NCBI GenBank assembly: GCA_010094045.1
Contig: ML986853.1
Span: 7,790-27,039 of the forward strand
DNA from: Lojkania enalia
Taxonomy: Eukaryota > Ascomycota > Dothideomycetes > Pleosporales
Reading direction: 5' to 3'
Length of the DNA stretch: 19,250 nt
The notes beneath the pieces are model-generated. The model saw only the letters and a list, made by a program, of their open reading frames with translations, ran no database searches and was not told where the DNA came from. Each line of letters opens with the position of its first letter. Position 1 is the first letter of the stretch. Position numbers and translations under genes: made by a program. Shown here in pieces: positions 1 through 9,171 of the stretch.

Positions 1-84
1 CTAGACGCCAGTTCCCCGTTCCGTCAGTAATACGACGACTATATTAAGCTTGTTCAGTATATCACTCGTCGTACTAGACGCCAG
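1..84. repeat. Short direct repeat pair with internal inverted repeat
   Basis: CTAGACGCCAG occurs at 1-11 and again at 74-84. Between them TACGACGA (31-38) is the inverse complement of TCGTCGTA (66-73), so the segment could fold into a stem with a loop of about 27 bases. The left repeat touches the window edge and may be part of something larger. Confidence 0.6.
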
Positions 85-176
85 CCAGCTAGAAACAGTT
101 CCACCCTATACAAAACAGACAACTAGTTACACCAGGTCCCTATATTACAGCCACAATTGTTGATTGCGGCTACTTT

Positions 177-200
177 CTAAAGAGGGGGGTACTATTACAG
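177..200 (+). other. Polypurine tract and LTR-start-like junction
   Basis: The sequence AAAGAGGGGGGTAC followed by TATTACAG closely resembles the 3' junction of element C (AAAAGGGGGGTAC then TATTATAG at 18094-18114). In Ty3/gypsy elements the polypurine tract directly precedes the 3' LTR. This suggests the 3' end of a related retrotransposon in the less mutated flank. Sequence after the first ~12 bases differs from the LTR of C, so this is either another family or chance. Confidence 0.35.
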
Positions 201-223
201 TATCCTCGCGTTCCCCCTAACAC

Positions 224-349
224 TTATATATAGCGCGCTCGCTTCAACGCACGTGCCTTCTTCTTCTCCTTTATCTTCCTACTTACCTCGCGTTTAGCTT
301 GCTCCTTAGCTATCCTCTTATACGACACCTGAGATCTGTACGTAGCATA
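224..349 (-). pseudogene. Short Lys/Arg-rich C-terminal reading frame
   Basis: The minus strand is open for about 41 codons ending in TAA at 224-226. The peptide is strongly basic, with segments such as KRIAKEQAKREVSRKIKEKK followed by more Lys/Arg/Ala. Such tails occur at the C-terminus of many fungal transposases, but no catalytic domain lies upstream: the frame closes at a TAG at 350-352. It may be the tail of a truncated transposase, read opposite to the pogo fragment on the right. It has no recognisable start and overlaps the LTR-like stretch, so the call is weak. Confidence 0.3.
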
Positions 350-380
350 CTATACCAAGCGTTAGATAAGCCTTGTTGTC

Positions 381-1313
381 CCTGCTCATAGCCTCTCGTA
401 ACAAAATAGCTAGATAATAAATAAACTTAGTATTAAGTAGTTAAAGTACTTTTATAAATATATAAAAGATTATATAGTAGACGCGTGTTAACTACTAATC
501 TTTAATAGCTATAATAGCTATAACTTACTTAATTTCTAGAAACTCTATAAGAAATAGAATATTATTCTACTCTATATACTAGCTTATTTATTACACCTAT
601 TACAGCTACTAGATATAAGCTACTTCTTACTATTAAAATATATATATAAAAATTAGATCTTAGTCTTAATATATAATTATATTAACTATATTATAAAATT
701 TAAGTTCTTTCTAGCTTTTAAAGCTGCTTTTAATATATTAATTATAAAGAATAATATCTATATAAGCTTTTAAAAAGCTAGTCTAGTTCTATTTAATTTA
801 GAAGTAGTACTTTTAAAGCTTAATATAAAGCTTTGTATACTAATACTGCTAGTATAAGATAATACTCTATAGAAAGTAAAAATACTAAGTAATATACGCG
901 AGCTAGAAGCTTAATTAATATTAATTTATAATCGGATTTAAAGGGATATAAGTTCTTTACTAGCTTCTATTATTAAGAAGCTAAATTAGCTTAAAAAAGG
1001 CTCTATAAAAGTAATATATTAGATCGGGTTAATATATAATAAAATCGTCAGCCTTTAAGAAGTAAATAAAGTAGTAATAAAACGGAAATAGCGGAAAAAA
1101 AGGTAGATTTAAGTATAAGGGACCCTAATAAAAGTATAAGAAGAGATAATTATTGCTAAAAAGGATAATAAGGAGGAAACTCGGGCTATAATACGCTAAT
1201 TTAAGGTACGATTAGATACGAGCGGATAGTATAAAGCGCGCTATAGCTACTATAGTAAGACTGGGTATAATTCTCGTATATGCTAGAAGGATGTAGAGGT
1301 TTCTATAGAATAA
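381..1313 (+). pseudogene. pogo/Fot1-like DDE transposase, C-terminal part (element D)
   Basis: A single frame, broken only by RIP-type stops, matches the second half of fungal pogo/Fot1 (Tc1/mariner superfamily) transposases. Visible in order: the segment after the first catalytic region (about 400-480), the LLI-D-GH-SH-like block with its Asp read as Asn (about 486-520), the HLLQPLD-like motif (591-614, Pro decayed), the INHI-like and AF-GL-P-like blocks (about 660-840), and a basic region. The frame ends in a CCHC zinc knuckle (C-x2-C-x4-H-x4-C at 1242-1283, only the last Cys intact) and TAA at 1311. The N-terminal helix-turn-helix part and first catalytic Asp are missing, so the element is 5' truncated. 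Transposition would act on its terminal inverted repeats. The family call is firm; the left boundary is not. Confidence 0.82.
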
Positions 1314-1394
1314 TCGCGTAAGTTGTAAATTACTATTATATTACTTAGTTGTTAAGCTATATATATATAAAGGTTAAAAAAGTTGATAGAATAG

Positions 1395-1433
1395 ACTGTT
1401 TACTTATATAGGCCGCTTACTTATAAGGTACGT
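1395..1433 (+). repeat. Right terminal inverted repeat of element D
   Basis: This end reads, inward from 1433 on the minus strand, ACGTACCTTATAAGTAAGCG, closely matching the end of element E (ACGTATTTTACAAGTAAGTC). It is followed by TA (1434-1435), the Tc1/mariner target. GTTTACTT (1398-1405) and GCTTACTT (1415-1422) repeat with a 17-base period, as in E. No matching left end was found in 1-380. Confidence 0.75.
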
Positions 1434-1435
1434 TA

Positions 1436-2450
1436 ATTATAGTATACTAAATATATTAATAATAATCTATAGGTTTTAAAATTAGCTAGCTTTATATATT
1501 TAAAAAGTAAACTTAATTCTATCTTTTTATTAAGTATTATCTCTTTATAGATATTAAGGTATTATATATTATAGTTATTATATTTACTACTAAGAAATCT
1601 TAGCTTATTTAATAGAGTAGTTTACTCGATAGTATTTTATATTAATAAGATTATAGTATTTATATAGATATAAACTATTAAAAGAGTTTATAGTATTACT
1701 AACCTATATACTACTAGTATATATAATAACTACTATTATAGTTGTATATATATCGGAGCTTTATTTATATTAGGTTAGTTAGAGGTAGTAGCTTTAGTAA
1801 AAAGAGAGTATTAGGATCGCTATTCTTCGAATATAATAAGTATATTTAGAAGTCTAATATAGTAATAAGATAAATCTATAAGAATAATTATATAGAACTT
1901 AATCTACTAAGAAAATCTTCCGTTTTATATAGTTAGGTCTAAGACTATTAAGCCTAGCTTACTAGGTCTATTAAATCTATTAGGTCTACTCTATTATACC
2001 TAATATTTCTACTATTATTATATATATAGGTTGTACTATATCTTATTATCTAGCTAATTATCTCCCTAGTTTCTATAGTCCTACTACTTACTATCTAATA
2101 ATTAGTCCCTAATATACTTCTACCTATTATTACTTTATTAGTCCTCGTCTAAGTCGACCTATATAGTAGCTAATATTAGATTAAACTCTAGCTATAGAAG
2201 TAGTACCTCTTAGTATTCTATATTTATAATACCTGCTTCTCCCTTTATAGGTTCGTCCTAAAGCTCTCTAATCTATTATCCTATCTATTCCGTCTAGATA
2301 TAGTATTCTACTATCTCTAGTAGTTTATTCTAGCTTCTAATATACTTTATATAAGTATACTATAGTACTATATCTATATTTTCTATTCTAGAGTTGGTGT
2401 ATTATATATTTCGGTAGATCCCACTTAGTTTATAAGTATAACCCTATTCT
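1436..2450. other. AT-rich decayed sequence without recognised gene
   Basis: About 1 kb of heavily RIP-mutated DNA between the right end of element D and the presumed 3' end of element F. By position it could contain the 3' LTR of F, but no second LTR copy is in the window to prove it. On the plus strand about 1740-1930 reads as short open pieces separated by TAG/TAA codons. On the minus strand about 2110-2345 gives the clearest coding-like stretch, listed separately. No LTR ends with a target duplication could be defined. Confidence 0.45.
2110..2345 (-). pseudogene. Unidentified decayed reading frame with acidic end
   Basis: Reading TAG/TAA as former Gln/Trp codons, the minus strand contains the segments DEPIKGEAGIINIEY and LEFNLILATI followed by an Asp/Glu-rich end. 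The intact segments between stops look more protein-like than the surrounding frames. I do not recognise a family. It lies downstream of the pol gene of F on the same strand, so it may belong to F or to an older element underneath. Antisense or chance readings cannot be excluded in sequence this biased. Confidence 0.25.
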
Positions 2451-2472
2451 TCTTTCTTTTCCCCTTCTATTA
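2443..2472 (-). other. Candidate polypurine tract of element F
   Basis: On the minus strand this is a run of purines, AGAAGGGGAAAAGAAAGAAG, about 590 bases past the end of F's pol. The equivalent spacing in element B (pol end to polypurine tract) is of similar size. It would mark the start of F's 3' LTR toward lower coordinates; the LTR itself is not confirmed. Confidence 0.35.
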
Positions 2473-2559
2473 TATTAAAGGTTTAACGCGAAAATACCTC
2501 TACTTATAACTATTATACTAGTTATTTAATTCTCTTACTAAGTATTATAATAGATCTAT

Positions 2560-3010
2560 CTTATTATTATTTAAACTACTAGTCTATAAACTATAACTAT
2601 TATAGTAATACTACTCTTTCTTCTATATATAGAGAATATTTTTCTTAGGGTTTATCCTACAATCTTTTTCTAATTAAGGGTACCCTTCGCTGTTTCTTAG
2701 TAAATATATTAAAGGCTTATAAGAAGTCTACCTCTACCTATTAAGATTTTATAGCTACTAAGAAAGAGGAGATTTATTATCTTAAGGAATCTACGTATTA
2801 CTATTATACTACTCTTTCTTACTTAAAGTATATTAAGAAGTATATCTACTTTTTAAAGGAGTATAGTCTAGATTTTAGAAAATAAGAGGTAAAGTTAATA
2901 GAAGAGTAAGGGAAGTTAGAGGAAGAGAAGAAGAGGTCTGCTAGGTCTAAAGCGTCTTCTACTATCGTTCTAAGTTTTATATAAGAGGTTTTTTTTATAT
3001 TACTATCGCT
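2560..3010 (+). pseudogene. Antisense coiled-coil-like frame at the 3' end of element F
   Basis: The plus strand, opposite to F's pol, holds one frame of roughly 150 codons with few stops, all explainable as Gln codons hit by RIP. Recognisable intact segments include LFLIKGTLRCFLVNILKAYK (about 2650-2712), then KKEEIYYLKES and a charged stretch rich in Glu and Lys with LEEEKKRSARSKASS near 2915-2955, suggesting a coiled coil followed by a Ser-rich tail. It ends tail-to-tail with pol, which stops near 3055. A comparable plus-strand frame lies in the same place in element B. The function is unknown; gag-like or unrelated host-derived proteins are possible. Low-complexity antisense reading remains an alternative. 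Confidence 0.4.
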
Positions 3011-3054
3011 ATTACTTTCTAACTAAACTCTATTTAATAATCTATTATTCTAGC

Positions 3055-3924
3055 CTTCTAGTAAAACTCTTTTAGCCTTATAGTATAATTAGTTAGGTTC
3101 TATACTAGTTTTTATAAATTTTCCTCCTATAGATATTCTTTCTATTTTACTAGATACTTCTACTAATATCTAAACCGTTTTCTTACTAGTATATAATCTA
3201 CTTTATATTCCTAATCTAGTTCTATATTAATAGTTTCTTATAGTAGTATATCATCTAGTACTAGTTCTAATTTTAACTTATAAAATACCGGGTATATTTT
3301 TATATTACTTAATAGCTTTAGTTTAAAATTTATAGGTCTAACCTATTCTTTAATTAGAAATAGTCCTATTCTTTAATAATCTAACTTTTTAGTAGGTCTC
3401 TTAACCTTTAAGTTTTTTATTAATAAGAAAACTTTACCCTCTTCTTTGAAGATTAGTTCCTTAATCCTTAATTTATTAGCCTATTCTACTATTCTAAAGT
3501 TTCTTAACTAAATTCTTTTCTTAAGCTAGTTATAGATTTTCTTTATTTCTTTAGCTTTCTAGTCTACTAGTAGAACTAGAGATTCCTTCTCGTTTTATTT
3601 CTAATATATAATAGCTTTCTATTTATAGTTAGCTTTAAAAAGCGTAATCTTTATAGTACTCTAGGTTATTCTATTATAAACTATTTATATTATAAGTAAT
3701 AGTTTAACCTAATTATCTTATTATTTATTAATATATATCCTTAAATATATTTTTAAATTCTAGTTAACTTATTCTATCTAGCTATTTATTTATAAGTAGA
3801 AGCTAGTTAATATCTATTATTAGATTTCTATCTTTTCTATCTAACTTTACTAGTATTTAAATATAAATAACTTATCTCTATTTAAAATAATATATTTTAG
3901 AACTCTATACTTTATAAATATTAT
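3055..3924 (-). pseudogene. pol: Ty3/gypsy pol, C-terminal integrase and chromodomain (element F)
   Basis: Read on the minus strand from 3924, this is the end of a gypsy polyprotein. It begins in the integrase core around the second catalytic Asp (LNRDKLF for SDRDKLF, Asp changed to Asn, about 3870), followed by the block equivalent to LTSxxHPQTDGQTERVNQ (about 3730-3800, Gln codons lost). Then come the segment equivalent to YINYRQDNWVKLL (about 3690), the GPY/F-type module (EGKVFLL near 3425, VKRPTKKLDY near 3390) and YPVFYKLKLELVL. A chromodomain (EYKVDYILVRK, YLVKxKEY, about 3110-3210) closes it. The upstream part of pol is missing because element A inserted exactly at 3924/3925. Chromodomains of such integrases bind modified histones and guide integration. 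Confidence 0.85.
3920..3924. repeat. Predicted target-site duplication of element A (left copy)
   Basis: ATTAT abuts the outer end of A's 3' LTR. Ty3/gypsy integration duplicates about 5 bases. The partner copy would lie right of the window, because A's 5' LTR is interrupted by element B. Confidence 0.4.
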
Positions 3925-4227
3925 TATTATAGACGTTTACGCGTAGTTAATTAATCGTGCTTTAAGTAGTTAACTCTATTACTATATACTATATATAAAT
4001 ATTAAAATATTATATAAAGAATAGAAATATTTATATTATATAGATTTTTATAGAGGCTAGGTCTATACTAATATACAGGCTAGCTGGATTGGTAAAACCT
4101 TCCTCTATTATAGTTACGATAAGTCGGTTATATTCTAGCTAGTAGCTAATAGCTATTACTAGCAGCTAGTTCGGGTATTATAATAAGAGTAGTATAGGTA
4201 CAGAGGTATCGCGGTATTACTATAATA
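3925..4227 (-). repeat. 3' LTR of element A (303 bp)
   Basis: This is the minus-strand copy of the LTRs at 12350-12652 and 18107-18409 and has the same length, 303 bp. Its ends are TATTATAG (3925) and CTATAATA (4220-4227), decayed forms of TGTTATAG and CTATAACA. A polypurine tract adjoins at 4228. Differences from the C LTRs look mostly like transitions. Confidence 0.92.
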
Positions 4228-4241
4228 GTACCCCTTTCTTA
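4228..4241 (-). other. Polypurine tract of element A
   Basis: On the minus strand, TAAGAAAGGGGTAC directly precedes the 3' LTR, as expected for the primer of plus-strand DNA synthesis. The counterpart in C is at 18090-18106. Confidence 0.75.
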
Positions 4242-4572
4242 GTTATAAGCTTCTACAAGTTAGATCTTTATATTATATTTAAGTTATTTATAATTAAATA
4301 GTAGTTATTAATACTAGTATTAGTTAAAGTTATAGGTATATTAGTACAATTAGTTATTATCGTATAATAGTACTATATTAGGGATTAGGTTAGGTTATAG
4401 GCATATTAGCGCGACTAGTAGTTAATAGTAGTACTATATTAAGAGTTAGGTCGGTTTAGTTTATATAGTAGTACTATACTAGAGATTAGTAGTAGTATTA
4501 TTACTAGTATTATATTAGTATAGTATTATTATAGGCGTCTAGAAATATACTTAGATTAGGCTCTAGCGCCTA
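4242..4572 (-). other. 3' untranslated region of element A with diverged tandem units
   Basis: Between the pol end and the polypurine tract there is no coding signal. It holds units related to the 40-base repeat seen in C at 17807-17900 (minus-strand AATCTCTAGTATAGTACTAC and variants, at about 4365-4490). A appears to have one unit fewer than C, which matches its shorter region (about 345 against 387 bases). Confidence 0.65.
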
Positions 4573-7350
4573 ATTAAGAATCTAGACATAATATTATATT
4601 CGGGTCTTATTTATTCGGGTTTCTAGCGTAGTAATCTTCTACGGCAGTTATCTTAGTAAAGTTACTAGCCGGGTACTATTCTAGGTTGTAATAGCTAGTC
4701 TATTTAACTAGATATTCGTGCCGGCGTCTCTATTAATTATAGTAGAGGTCTTCTATTCGCTTAATAAGGTATTCTAGTTTTCTATTAATCTTAATAGGTT
4801 TAGGGTTGTATACTTATTAACTAGGCAAGTAGTTAAATAACTTAGATACTAGATATAATAGCGATATATAGAATATAAAATATATTTTAGCTAATTTAGG
4901 TAGCTTTAATCTATAAGCGTATAAGAATACCTTTATAATAACCTTATAAAGGCTTATATTCTTCTAGTTAAGTTTTTTCAACGGTCTTTATATACGTATA
5001 TTTCTAGCGTCTAGCTAGACTAGATTATCTACCTAGTAGTTGGGGGCTAGTATATACTTATAGTTAGTATATTCTTATTAGAGTACTTATACCTAGATAA
5101 GTTCTTCTCTAATATATTCTATAATATTCTTTATTTTATTAACTAGTCTATTAGCTTTCTAGACTATTAGGGACTATTTTAGTAGTTAATAGATCTCTAT
5201 AAGTAGCTTAAAGCCTATTTAAGGGTACTAATTAAAGTAGACTAGAAATAGGAAAACTTTTATTAATTTAGATACTATATTATTTACTTTAAACTATACT
5301 ATTAGCAGCTATTTAACCTAGTTATCTTATTTATAACTAGTATAGGTTCGAAGAACTTGTTCTATTACTGCGTTAGTATTCTCTATCTAACTATTAGTCT
5401 TTAAATAGAAGCTGGTTAATATATATATATTAATTTATAGCTGTTTATAGAACTCTTAATAGAAGGTAGAGATAAACTATATTCTACAGTCGGACGTAAT
5501 AGTATATAGTAGTCTATAGTAAACCTATATATAGTAATAGAATAGTTAGATAATATTAGGAGCTTCGATTCTTATATATAGTATTAGGTATTTATACTTA
5601 CTAAGCCTATTAACTACTACTATAATATTTATACAACCTTCTAATTCTAGTAGATTAGTTATAAAGTTTATAGAGATATCTTAAAACTTTTATTTAGGTA
5701 TAGATAATAGTTTTAGTAATCTATAGTACTTCTCTCTAGAAGTTTTACTTCTTTAGTATATATAATAACAGCCTATATATTATTATACTAAGTCGAATAT
5801 CTTTAACTAATAGTACTCGCGCTAGAATAGTTTTAAGGTCTTTTCTTAACTAGAGTATCTATTAGATAGCGAGTTATAGACGGCTTATAATAGTTTAAAC
5901 TTTAACTTATTATAGTCTAATATTATAAGTTAATCTTAGTAGTATAGTTAGTTATTATACTCTTTATAATTAGCTAGAGTTAGAAACTTAGATTAATAGG
6001 CTCCTTCTCTTAGTAGCTTTAAAGTATCTTAGATTAGATTATCGTTCGGGTATTCTTCGTCGATAATCTCTATAATCGATTAGCCTACTTCTATTTATTA
6101 GAATAGTTTAGAACGAAGTAATATCTATTAATAATCTTTATAGGCCTCTTCTTATATAAGCTCATCCTATAACCTTTAAGTTAAAGTATTAAGCTTCTTT
6201 CTAAATTTTCTAGGTCGGTATATAATACTAAAGTTAAACCTTAATAAATATTCTAACTAATAGACCTATTAGTAGTTTAGCTACTTCGTTATTATAAAGT
6301 ACTATAAGTTCTTATAATTACTTAGTACTTCTATAGAAAATACTACATTTTCTAATTCGGGCCTCTATTATTTAAAATATTAGATAATTATAAGTAGTTC
6401 CTTATTATATATTTTATAGTTATCTTTAATAGGGTTTATATACTTAGAGAAGTAGGTAATAGGTCTTAGTTTACTATTAGCACCTCTCTAAAATAGTACG
6501 CCGGCTATTATAAAGTTAGATACATTAGCTTCTACTACTATTAGTAGCTTAGGGTTAAAATATTAGAAAATTAGTATAAAGATAAAAGTATCCTTTAAAT
6601 AGTTAAAAGAATATTAACAGCTATTATTCTAGTTAAATTAAGTATTCTTTTTAGTTAGGGCTGCTAAAGAAGAAACTTTCTATAAGAAGTTACTAATAAA
6701 TTGTTAGTAGAAGTTCGCGAAGCCTATAAAAGCTTAAATATCTTTTATATTCTTAGGGTATTTCTAGTTAATAATTATCTCTACCTTCTTTAGGTTTATA
6801 TAGATCTCTTCTATAGTAATTATATACTCTAGGTAGGTTATTTCTAACTAGTAGAACTTATACTTATCTATATTAAGCTATAGACTATTCGCTCTTAAGA
6901 CTTTAAGAACTAGCTAGATATACTACTTATAATGCTTTAGATTCTTACTAAATATTAGAATATTATTAATATAGGTAGTATAGAATATATTAAAATATAG
7001 TTTTAGTACGTTATTTATAAAGTACTAGAATATACTTAAAGTATTAACTAGGTTAAAAGGTATTACTAGATATTTAAACAGCCTATAATATATATAAAAA
7101 GTAGTCTTCTATTTATCTTCTTTAGTAATTCTTAGCTTATTAAACGTAGTAATAATATTAAGTTTTATATAGTATTTAGTCTTACTAAATTAGGTTAATA
7201 TTTCTTAGATTAGTAGAATTAGGTATTAGTTCTTAATAGTAATAGTATTTAAGGTTTTATAATTTATATAGAATTAGAAACTACTTTTAAGTTTCTTTAT
7301 AAAAATTATAGATATAGTTACTAGTAATAAACTTGCTCTAATAAATCCCT
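4573..7350 (-). pseudogene. pol: Ty3/gypsy pol of element A: RT, RNase H, integrase, chromodomain
   Basis: The minus strand mirrors the pol of element C and is full of RIP stops. From 7350 downward: the start of reverse transcriptase, the YxDD motif read as YINNIL (6956-6973, both Asp changed to Asn), RNase H (about 6100-6550), the zinc-binding and DDE core of integrase (about 5250-5900), the GPY-like region, and a chromodomain (about 4630-4810). Coding homology runs to about 4573. The upstream part of the same gene resumes at 9214 after element E, which interrupts it just ahead of the RT palm. In life the polyprotein would be cleaved into protease, RT, RNase H and integrase. This copy cannot make an active enzyme. 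Confidence 0.88.
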
Positions 7351-7352
7351 TA

Positions 7353-7392
7353 ACGTATTTTACAAGCGAGTTATCCACCTAAATAAGTTATC
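7353..7392 (+). repeat. Left terminal inverted repeat of element E
   Basis: It begins ACGTATTTTACAAGCGAGTT and pairs with the inverse complement of 9172-9211 over about 40 bases, mismatches being C/T or G/A only. Confidence 0.9.
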
Positions 7393-7481
7393 TATCTTAT
7401 TAGCTATCTCTATATTTAGAGGCGTATATTATAATAACGCCTATAGGTATTACTATAATAATTTAATAGGAGATAGATATA

Positions 7482-9140
7482 CTATTTATCTACTACTATA
7501 TAAGTTTTAGTATTATATCTAGGCTCGCTGCAGCAGCTGCAGCGCTTCTAGTATAGTATACCTGCTCTTCTATACTTCCTACCTACGCGTACTTTATCTC
7601 CTAGCTACTTATCTACCTCCTTTTAAGCAGCTATCTTAGCAGCTTCAGCCTTAGTAAGACTATCTTACTTCTATAGAACCTTTTTTAATCGCTTTTTACG
7701 CTGCGATAGAGCCTTATTTACTTTTTAAAGCTGACTAACCTAACGCTAAAATAGTACGCATAAATAAGCTATTTATATAGTACCTTTAGTAAGCGAATTA
7801 AGAGAATTATTAATTATAGTAGGTAAGCTATTCTAATATTTAGTAATACGGTCTTAAATTAGTATTATTTAAGACCCTAGTTTAACGGCGTTAGTTGGTA
7901 TTTTTAACTCCCAGAAGCAACTAGCTGCTGGTAGTAATAATAGAATATAAAGCTTAATATCGAGTTTTAATAGTATTATATTAGGATTATATAGTTCTAA
8001 ACTAGTACCTTAAAAGCTTACACATATATTAGCCTTAGTAATAAAGCGTTAATATGTTATATAAAAGGTTAGTAGAAAGTCGAGCTTTATAATATAGTAG
8101 ATACTAATCTTACGCCTATTATAACGGCCTCCGATTAGCCAGGTACAGGGTAAGATAATAACTAAGAGTAATCATATACTGCGGAAGATTATTCTTATAG
8201 GCTTATAATAGAAGTATATAAGTAGAGTATACGAAGGATATTTAAGTTAACTATAAAGAGCTATAAAGATTAGGGTCGCAAGGTCGTTAAATACAATTTA
8301 GTTCCCTTATTATTTTCTCTTACTCAGTTACTCAGTTAACTAAGCTACTGAGTATACTTAGTTGCTTAGTTAACTAAGCTACTAAACGCGTCACGTATCT
8401 TATTTAGCCTTATTCTTCTAGCTATACAGAGTTTTAAATCTCGATCGGGTCTAGTGCGGGGTTTATTATAGAGGTATCTATAACACCTATATACTTTCTT
8501 TAATAGTAAGAAGCAGCCTATATCTAGAGGTTATAGTAGATATAATAAATATACTAGCATATATAATAGAATAATATCCTTCTCTTTATAGAGTAGCTGA
8601 AACTTAGTAGACTTATAGCTCTTATAACTATTAATAACTAGTAGACAATAAGCGCCTACTGTATACTACCTTATATACTAAAGGTTAAACCAGCTACTAA
8701 TAACTTTAAAATCCTCGTAGAGAGCTTTTTAATAGTTGTATTTTCGATAGAAGTATATTTTAAGCTTAGAAATGCGATTAATAAAGTTTATTAACTAGTT
8801 TTTACCAGCCTAGTCTATAGAATAAGCTCTAAGTAAATAGTTAGCTATATTTTATATACTATCGATTATAGGAGGATATCTACGAGATAATAAGTCTAGT
8901 ATATACTATATTATAGTTGATTCTTCTAGCTTCGTAAGCTTCTTTAAATTAGGCTTATAATTACGTTATAAAGGTTTACTAGTATATTAGTCTCTAAGCG
9001 TTGTTTAGGGGATGTTATAAGTAGCTGTAGTACTTCGTATACTCTAAATTTAATCTTAATTAATAGCTAAAATAGCTAGTAATATTTAATCTTCTTAATA
9101 GATTAATTAAGATTAAGATAGTTACTATATCGCGTTATAA
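7482..9140 (-). pseudogene. pogo/Fot1-like transposase, internally deleted and split by a solo LTR
   Basis: From about 9140 downward the minus strand shows an N-terminal helix-turn-helix region (TTATYNIP-TTLRD near 9030, Gln lost), a CENP-B/pogo-type second DNA-binding block (YILDLLSRRYPP, then IANYLLRAYS, near 8850-8920; LINFINRISKLK near 8780) and KALYEDFKVISSWF (about 8700). The frame then jumps straight to TVGAYCLLVINSYKS (about 8650, second catalytic Asp changed to Asn). The stretch holding the first catalytic Asp and most of the core is gone, about 150 residues compared with family members. The IILLYM and QPLDIGCFLLLKKVYR blocks follow (about 8490-8580); after the solo LTR the same frame continues as RKISIYYIIKLDFLL. 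A basic region (ALSQRKKRLKK, about 7680) and a CCHC zinc knuckle (7500-7541, last two ligands decayed) end it at TAG 7482-7484. Non-functional. Confidence 0.88.
8120..8485 (-). repeat. Solo LTR of the B family inside element E (366 bp)
   Basis: This 366-bp sequence matches the 3' LTR of element B at 11496-11828. It is flanked by perfect 5-base duplications CCTAT (8115-8119 and 8486-8490). Ends on the minus strand are TGTTATAG and CGTTATA, a decayed TG...CA. Removing the LTR and one duplication restores an unbroken transposase frame, which confirms both boundaries. It is 33 bases longer than the B LTR because AGTTAACTAAGCTACT occurs twice (8334-8349 and 8368-8383), once in B. It keeps more CA/TG than its surroundings. 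It arose by recombination between the two LTRs of a former full element. Confidence 0.93.
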
Positions 9141-9171
9141 GTAGGTAGAGTATAACTTCTTAGTAAAAGTA

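Larger units (their letters stand above)
1..380. other. Less RIP-mutated flank, rich in CA/TG
   Basis: This stretch keeps many CpA and TpG dinucleotides (for example seven CA in 61-120), whereas long runs further right have almost none. It therefore escaped or post-dates the RIP that hit the rest. The change in composition falls between about 340 and 410, close to where transposase homology of element D begins. No complete gene is visible. It holds short direct and inverted repeats at 1-84, a polypurine/LTR-like junction near 177-200, and a short basic reading frame on the minus strand at 224-349. Its origin is unknown; a fragment of a younger or low-copy element is the simplest guess. Confidence 0.6.

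Noticed and set aside
1740..1930. Possible tyrosine recombinase or DUF3435-like (Starship captain) fragment on the plus strand
   Set aside because: A few residues looked suggestive, but no consistent frame, no catalytic Arg/His/Tyr pattern and no family motif could be followed.
1428..4230. Many TA-rich near-palindromes such as CTATATATAG or ACTAGT
   Set aside because: They occur throughout the window as expected from TpA enrichment and show no fixed spacing or pairing with features.
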